DNA from: Trueperella sp.
Lineage (GTDB): Bacteria; Actinomycetota; Actinomycetes; Actinomycetales; Actinomycetaceae
DNA length: 64,000 bases
Direction of reading: 5' to 3'
Assembly: GCA_030532125.1 (NCBI GenBank)
Contig: JAUNLU010000002.1
Location: 179,907 to 243,906 of the forward strand
This document shows positions 61,347 through 64,000 of this stretch, in pieces (position 1 is the first letter of the stretch; every line of letters starts with the position of its first letter). A program made the translations under genes and the position numbers. A model generated the notes under the pieces. It made no database searches. It was not told the origin of the DNA and saw only the letters and a program-made list of their open reading frames with translations.

Positions 61347-62819
61347 TTAGTCAGCCAGCGTGATCTGGTATACCGGGTAGCGCGATCCAGTGCGCGAAAC
61401 CGGGTATCCCGAGACTTCAGTCGACGCGATGGTCAGTGCCTTGGGGATATAAAGCCAGTCAGATGCTGCATCTTCGGAGATCATACGGGCAGCCTGGGTT
61501 AGGCCTTTATCACGTGCCGCATAATCAGCTGCCGAGAGTGCTGCCTTAATAGTCTTCTGAACCTCAGGGTTGTCGTAGTTCCAGTAGTATCCAGGGTTAG
61601 CGTAGTAGGTCAGCATCCACGGGTCGACGTGGAGCACCATCGTCATATCGTAATCGCCACCCTGGAAGACTTCCTCAAGCCAGGAGGCGAATTCCATAGT
61701 TTCTATATTTACCGTTACGCCAATCTCGGCGAGCTGGGCCTTTATGTACTCAGATATGGCTGAATCATAGTTATTGGCTACCCGCAGATTGAGTGTAATG
61801 TCCTCGTAACCTGCTCCCTTAAGTAGCTCTTGAGCCGCCTGCGGATCGTAGGTATGAATCTTAGTCAGGGATTCATCCCACCATGCCTGTCCAGGCGCAG
61901 TCATGGATCCAGTGCGCATCATATTTCCGCCCAGCGCAGAGATAAGTCCATCCTTGTCGATGCCCATACGAATAGCTTGGCGCACAGTAGGATTCTTGAG
62001 ATACTCGTTCTTCGAGTTGAATCCGAGGGTCATCCAAGAAGTTTGCGAGCCTTCTTTTATGACAAAATTGGAATCGTTTTCAAATCGAGAAAGGGTGTCA
62101 TCGTTGTAGGTAGTGAGGATATCGATCTCACCACTGGCAAGACCATTTGTAGCCGCAGTTTGATCTTTGTAGTAACGGAAAACCGCCTCGGAGTTTTTGG
62201 CAGGCTCTCCCCAGTAATTCTCGTTACGCTCAAGCGTGATTGAAGTACCGGTGGCCCACTCTCCGATGGTGTAGGGACCAGTGCCATTTGATTCTTTGTT
62301 GAGATCAACTGCGTTGTCCGAGGGCACGATCATGCCAGCATCCGTGGCAAGTGTGTCTAAAAACTTAGTATTGGGCTCACTAAGTGTCACCTTTACCGTG
62401 TACTCATCAATTGCAGTAGCAGACTCGAAGGTTGCCATGAGCTTGTGATCCGGGTTTTTCGAATCCTCTGCAGCTGATGCCTCAAGAGTGGCGACAACGT
62501 CTTCGGAGGTGAAATCAGAGCCGTCATGGAATTTCACACCTTGCTGCAGATCGAAAGTATAGGTCAGACCATCTTCAGAAATATCCCAGTCCTTGGCCAG
62601 CTTAGGGGTTATTTCTCCGTTCTGGTCACGGAATGTCAATCCTTCGTAGACGTTGTCGATGACGAGCTGGTCGAGTGCCGCACCAGAGACGGTGGTCGGA
62701 TCCAGTCCGGTTGGTTCCAAAATAAAACCGATATTTACGGAGGTATCGGTAACATTTGAGGAGCACGCGCCTAGCACGAGCACCGAAGTTAGGAGGATGC
62801 TTGCTTTTAGAATGCGCAT
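61347..62819 (-). CDS. Solute-binding lipoprotein, family 5 (OppA/DppA-like)
   Basis: This 490-residue lipoprotein has a signal peptide with lipobox LGAC (Cys about 19), and the SBP_bac_5 fold: LEPTGLDPTTVSG, KLAKDWDISEDGLTYTFDLQQGVKFHDGSDFTSEDVVATLE (about 72-112), and the later RQAIRMGIDKDGLISALGG (about 285). Family 5 proteins bind peptides, but also nickel, glycosides, opines and other solutes, so the ligand is open. AAGGAAAG precedes ATG 62819 on the minus strand. It is the first gene of the operon, divergent from gntR. Confidence 0.9.
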   Translation of the reverse strand: MRILKASILLTSVLVLGACSSNVTDTSVNIGFILEPTGLDPTTVSGAALDQLVIDNVYEGLTFRDQNGEITPKLAKDWDISEDGLTYTFDLQQGVKFHDGSDFTSEDVVATLEASAAEDSKNPDHKLMATFESATAIDEYTVKVTLSEPNTKFLDTLATDAGMIVPSDNAVDLNKESNGTGPYTIGEWATGTSITLERNENYWGEPAKNSEAVFRYYKDQTAATNGLASGEIDILTTYNDDTLSRFENDSNFVIKEGSQTSWMTLGFNSKNEYLKNPTVRQAIRMGIDKDGLISALGGNMMRTGSMTAPGQAWWDESLTKIHTYDPQAAQELLKGAGYEDITLNLRVANNYDSAISEYIKAQLAEIGVTVNIETMEFASWLEEVFQGGDYDMTMVLHVDPWMLTYYANPGYYWNYDNPEVQKTIKAALSAADYAARDKGLTQAARMISEDAASDWLYIPKALTIASTEVSGYPVSRTGSRYPVYQITLAD

Positions 62820-62826
62820 TATCTTT

Positions 62827-62844
62827 CCTTAGAATCCTTAGAAT
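62827..62844. repeat. Tandem 9-bp repeat at the binding-protein ribosome-binding site
   Basis: CCTTAGAAT occurs twice in tandem (62827-62835 and 62836-62844). On the minus strand each unit contains TAAGG, so the unit nearer the start supplies the Shine-Dalgarno and the other duplicates it. Confidence 0.6.
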
Positions 62845-62882
62845 GATGAATAGCAGGTTCCAGCCGCGTATATTTTCAGCTA

Positions 62883-62898
62883 GACATCTATACATCTA
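62883..62898. promoter_or_regulatory. Tandem 8-bp repeat, candidate GntR operator
   Basis: GACATCTA and TACATCTA are adjacent near the middle of the 142-bp gap between gntR and the binding-protein gene. They differ at one position. As a direct repeat this is unlike the palindromic sites usual for HutC-type GntR proteins, so the assignment is tentative. Confidence 0.35.
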
Positions 62899-62961
62899 CG
62901 CCGCAAACATTACGGTTAGGGAAACTGAATGGGTACATTGCGTGGCAAAGGGGTAAATATC

Positions 62962-63711
62962 ATGGCAAACGGTTCACAACCGTTGTATCGCAGAATCGCG
63001 GATGAACTTCTTTCCGCAATAGAATCAGGAAAACTCATTAGTGGCAGCCAATTACCCACTGAACACGAACTGGCTCGCGAATTCGATGTGAACCGTCTCA
63101 CTGTTCGTCGCGCCATCTCTGAATTGCAACGTGTTGGCGCAGTAGAGATCCAACGTGGGCGTGGCACCTTCGTCTCCACGCCCCCGGATCTCATTGAAGT
63201 GGTAATGAATGTTGGCCACTCTGCACAGCGTTCCGACTCCATCCAGGAAACTCTAGCAAGTGGATCAACTTTTGATACGCGCGAGTACATTGCTTCCATC
63301 TATGCAGATCCTGAGCTTCCGATCGAATGCGATGAACTGACCCATGAGGTCATCCGTATCGATACTCGTATGATGCGTGGGCGCCAATTATGGATACTTA
63401 ACTCCTACTATATAGATGCGCGCTATTCAGACATTGCTCCGGCGGTTGATGAACACGGTTTTGTAATCCGGGCGTTGCGCAACCACTATGGCTTGTCTTT
63501 AGAGTATCGGTGGCGGGCTTTTTCTGCCGAAGCGGCCAATTTTGAAGATGCAGCACAATTCGGAGTTGCTACCGGCACACCATTGCTTGTTCGCGATGGT
63601 GTGACTGCACTACGTGGTGGCGAACCATTATTTTATGTGCGTCGCCGTCTCCTTGGAGAGCGTGCAAAGTTCGTACTTCATTACACGCGCGAAGCCGAAG
63701 ATCTTTCATAA
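62962..63711 (+). CDS. GntR-family regulator with UTRA ligand-binding domain
   Basis: This protein (about 249 residues from ATG 62962) has a winged helix QPLYRRIADELLSAIESGKLISGSQLPTEHELAREFDVNRLTVRRAISELQRVGAVEIQRGRGTFV (about 6-70). A UTRA domain follows (about 95-245), with VIRIDTRMMRGRQLWILNSYYIDARY and VRRRLLGERAKFVLHYTREAE. HutC/PhnF/NagR-type regulators share this build and typically sense a metabolite of the pathway. AAAGGGGT is well placed before ATG 62962; an alternative ATG 62929 lacks one. It is divergent from the importer operon and probably represses it. Confidence 0.88.
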   Translation: MANGSQPLYRRIADELLSAIESGKLISGSQLPTEHELAREFDVNRLTVRRAISELQRVGAVEIQRGRGTFVSTPPDLIEVVMNVGHSAQRSDSIQETLASGSTFDTREYIASIYADPELPIECDELTHEVIRIDTRMMRGRQLWILNSYYIDARYSDIAPAVDEHGFVIRALRNHYGLSLEYRWRAFSAEAANFEDAAQFGVATGTPLLVRDGVTALRGGEPLFYVRRRLLGERAKFVLHYTREAEDLS

Positions 63712-63731
63712 CAGCGCTGTTTGCTGACTAC

Positions 63732-64000
63732 CTAAGTTTTTGACGCCGGGGTATCTTCTGCTCGGTTGCTAGGCGCAAGTTTTAGCCCTACTACGCAGCC
63801 GATTATTCCGAGCAATAGTAAAATCTTGACAACCGAAACGCTTTCATTACCAGTGAGCATTGCATAAGTTACGGTGAGTGCTGATCCGATAGCAGTCCAC
63901 ACCGCATAGGCTGTGCCCACGGAGATTTCTCGCATCGCCCAGCTCAGCCCGGTGACTGAAATTATGGTAGCGATCAGAAATATGATGATGGGAAGTGGGT
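63732..64000 (-). CDS. Small multidrug resistance (SMR) family transporter, 5'-truncated by the window edge
   Basis: The frame remains open to base 64000, so the N terminus is outside the window. The visible part shows three membrane helices: IIIFLIATIISVTGLSWAM, VGTAYAVWTAIGSALTVTYAML and VVKILLLLGIIGCVVGLKL. VGTAYAVWTAIG and the GCVVGLKL end are strong SMR signatures, nearest to the Gdx/SugE or paired SMR groups. The family's essential membrane Glu would lie in the missing helix. The substrate may be guanidinium or a quaternary cation. A partner gene is possible upstream. Confidence 0.82.
   Translation of the reverse strand, partial: PLPIIIFLIATIISVTGLSWAMREISVGTAYAVWTAIGSALTVTYAMLTGNESVSVVKILLLLGIIGCVVGLKLAPSNRAEDTPASKT

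Noticed and set aside
56121..64000. Attachment-site repeat matching the 3' end of tRNA-Pro
   Set aside because: I did not find a second copy of the T-arm sequence (GGGTTCAAATCCC) in the rest of the window, and no integrase gene is present.

Overview
The window looks like chromosomal backbone from a moderate-GC actinomycete, most likely in or near Actinomycetaceae. This is inferred from gene content, not from a database search. Actinobacterial markers include mihF, RbpA, a GarA-type FHA protein with two MerR neighbours, a PafB/PafC pair, a HelY-type helicase, DUF3866, a helicase-dead PriA, and the gene orders alaS-ruvX-mltG-aro and pyrRBC-car-pyrF-mihF-gmk-rpoZ-metK-priA-fmt-rsmB-rpe. Nearly every base is assigned to a gene and no gap exceeds 300 bp.

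Layout. 0-10 kb: the end of a probable membrane GTPase, a DEAD-box RNA helicase, an MFS exporter, aspS, a GNAT acetyltransferase, an MMPL exporter and rarA. 10-23 kb: rpsD with a structured leader, a DUF948 protein, alaS, ruvX, mltG, a degenerate AroE-like protein, a prepilin peptidase, aroC, an aroK-aroB fusion, a second divergent shikimate-kinase-like protein, a TPC-type metal P-type ATPase behind a DtxR-like box, efp and nusB. 23-38 kb: a PyrR-controlled pyrimidine operon whose carA encodes only the N-terminal domain, then mihF, gmk, rpoZ, metK, priA, fmt, rsmB and rpe. 38-42 kb: an FMN riboswitch in front of a RibXY-type transporter pair, then hisE and hisG. 42-56 kb: DUF3866, pafB, pafC, a TatA-like small membrane protein, a lipid kinase, helY, lnt, rbpA, a TetR gene, two MerR genes, the FHA gene and pepN. 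56-64 kb: tRNA-Pro(GGG), then an accessory-looking operon with a complete Opp/Dpp-type importer, a Cys-based phosphatase and a metallophosphoesterase, next to a divergent GntR/UTRA regulator. A partial SMR transporter ends the window.

Theme. Several loci keep the actinobacterial gene order but have lost or swapped an expected part. CarA has no glutaminase domain. AroE lacks its catalytic residues and aroD/aroQ is absent beside aroB. The riboflavin biosynthesis genes expected between rpe and hisE are replaced by a riboswitch-controlled uptake system. The TatA slot holds a TatA-like protein without TatC. coaBC is missing between rpoZ and metK, and the DUF151 nuclease gene is missing between the MerR genes. 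This suggests a host-associated, nutrient-scavenging lineage. A second theme is leaderless expression: at least twelve genes have a -10-like hexamer exactly 6 nt before the start codon.

The best candidate for an undescribed system is the GntR/UTRA-controlled importer with two unrelated phosphatases (56.2-63.7 kb), possibly for an organophosphate. The glutaminase-less carbamoyl-phosphate synthetase is the most striking change to a core enzyme.
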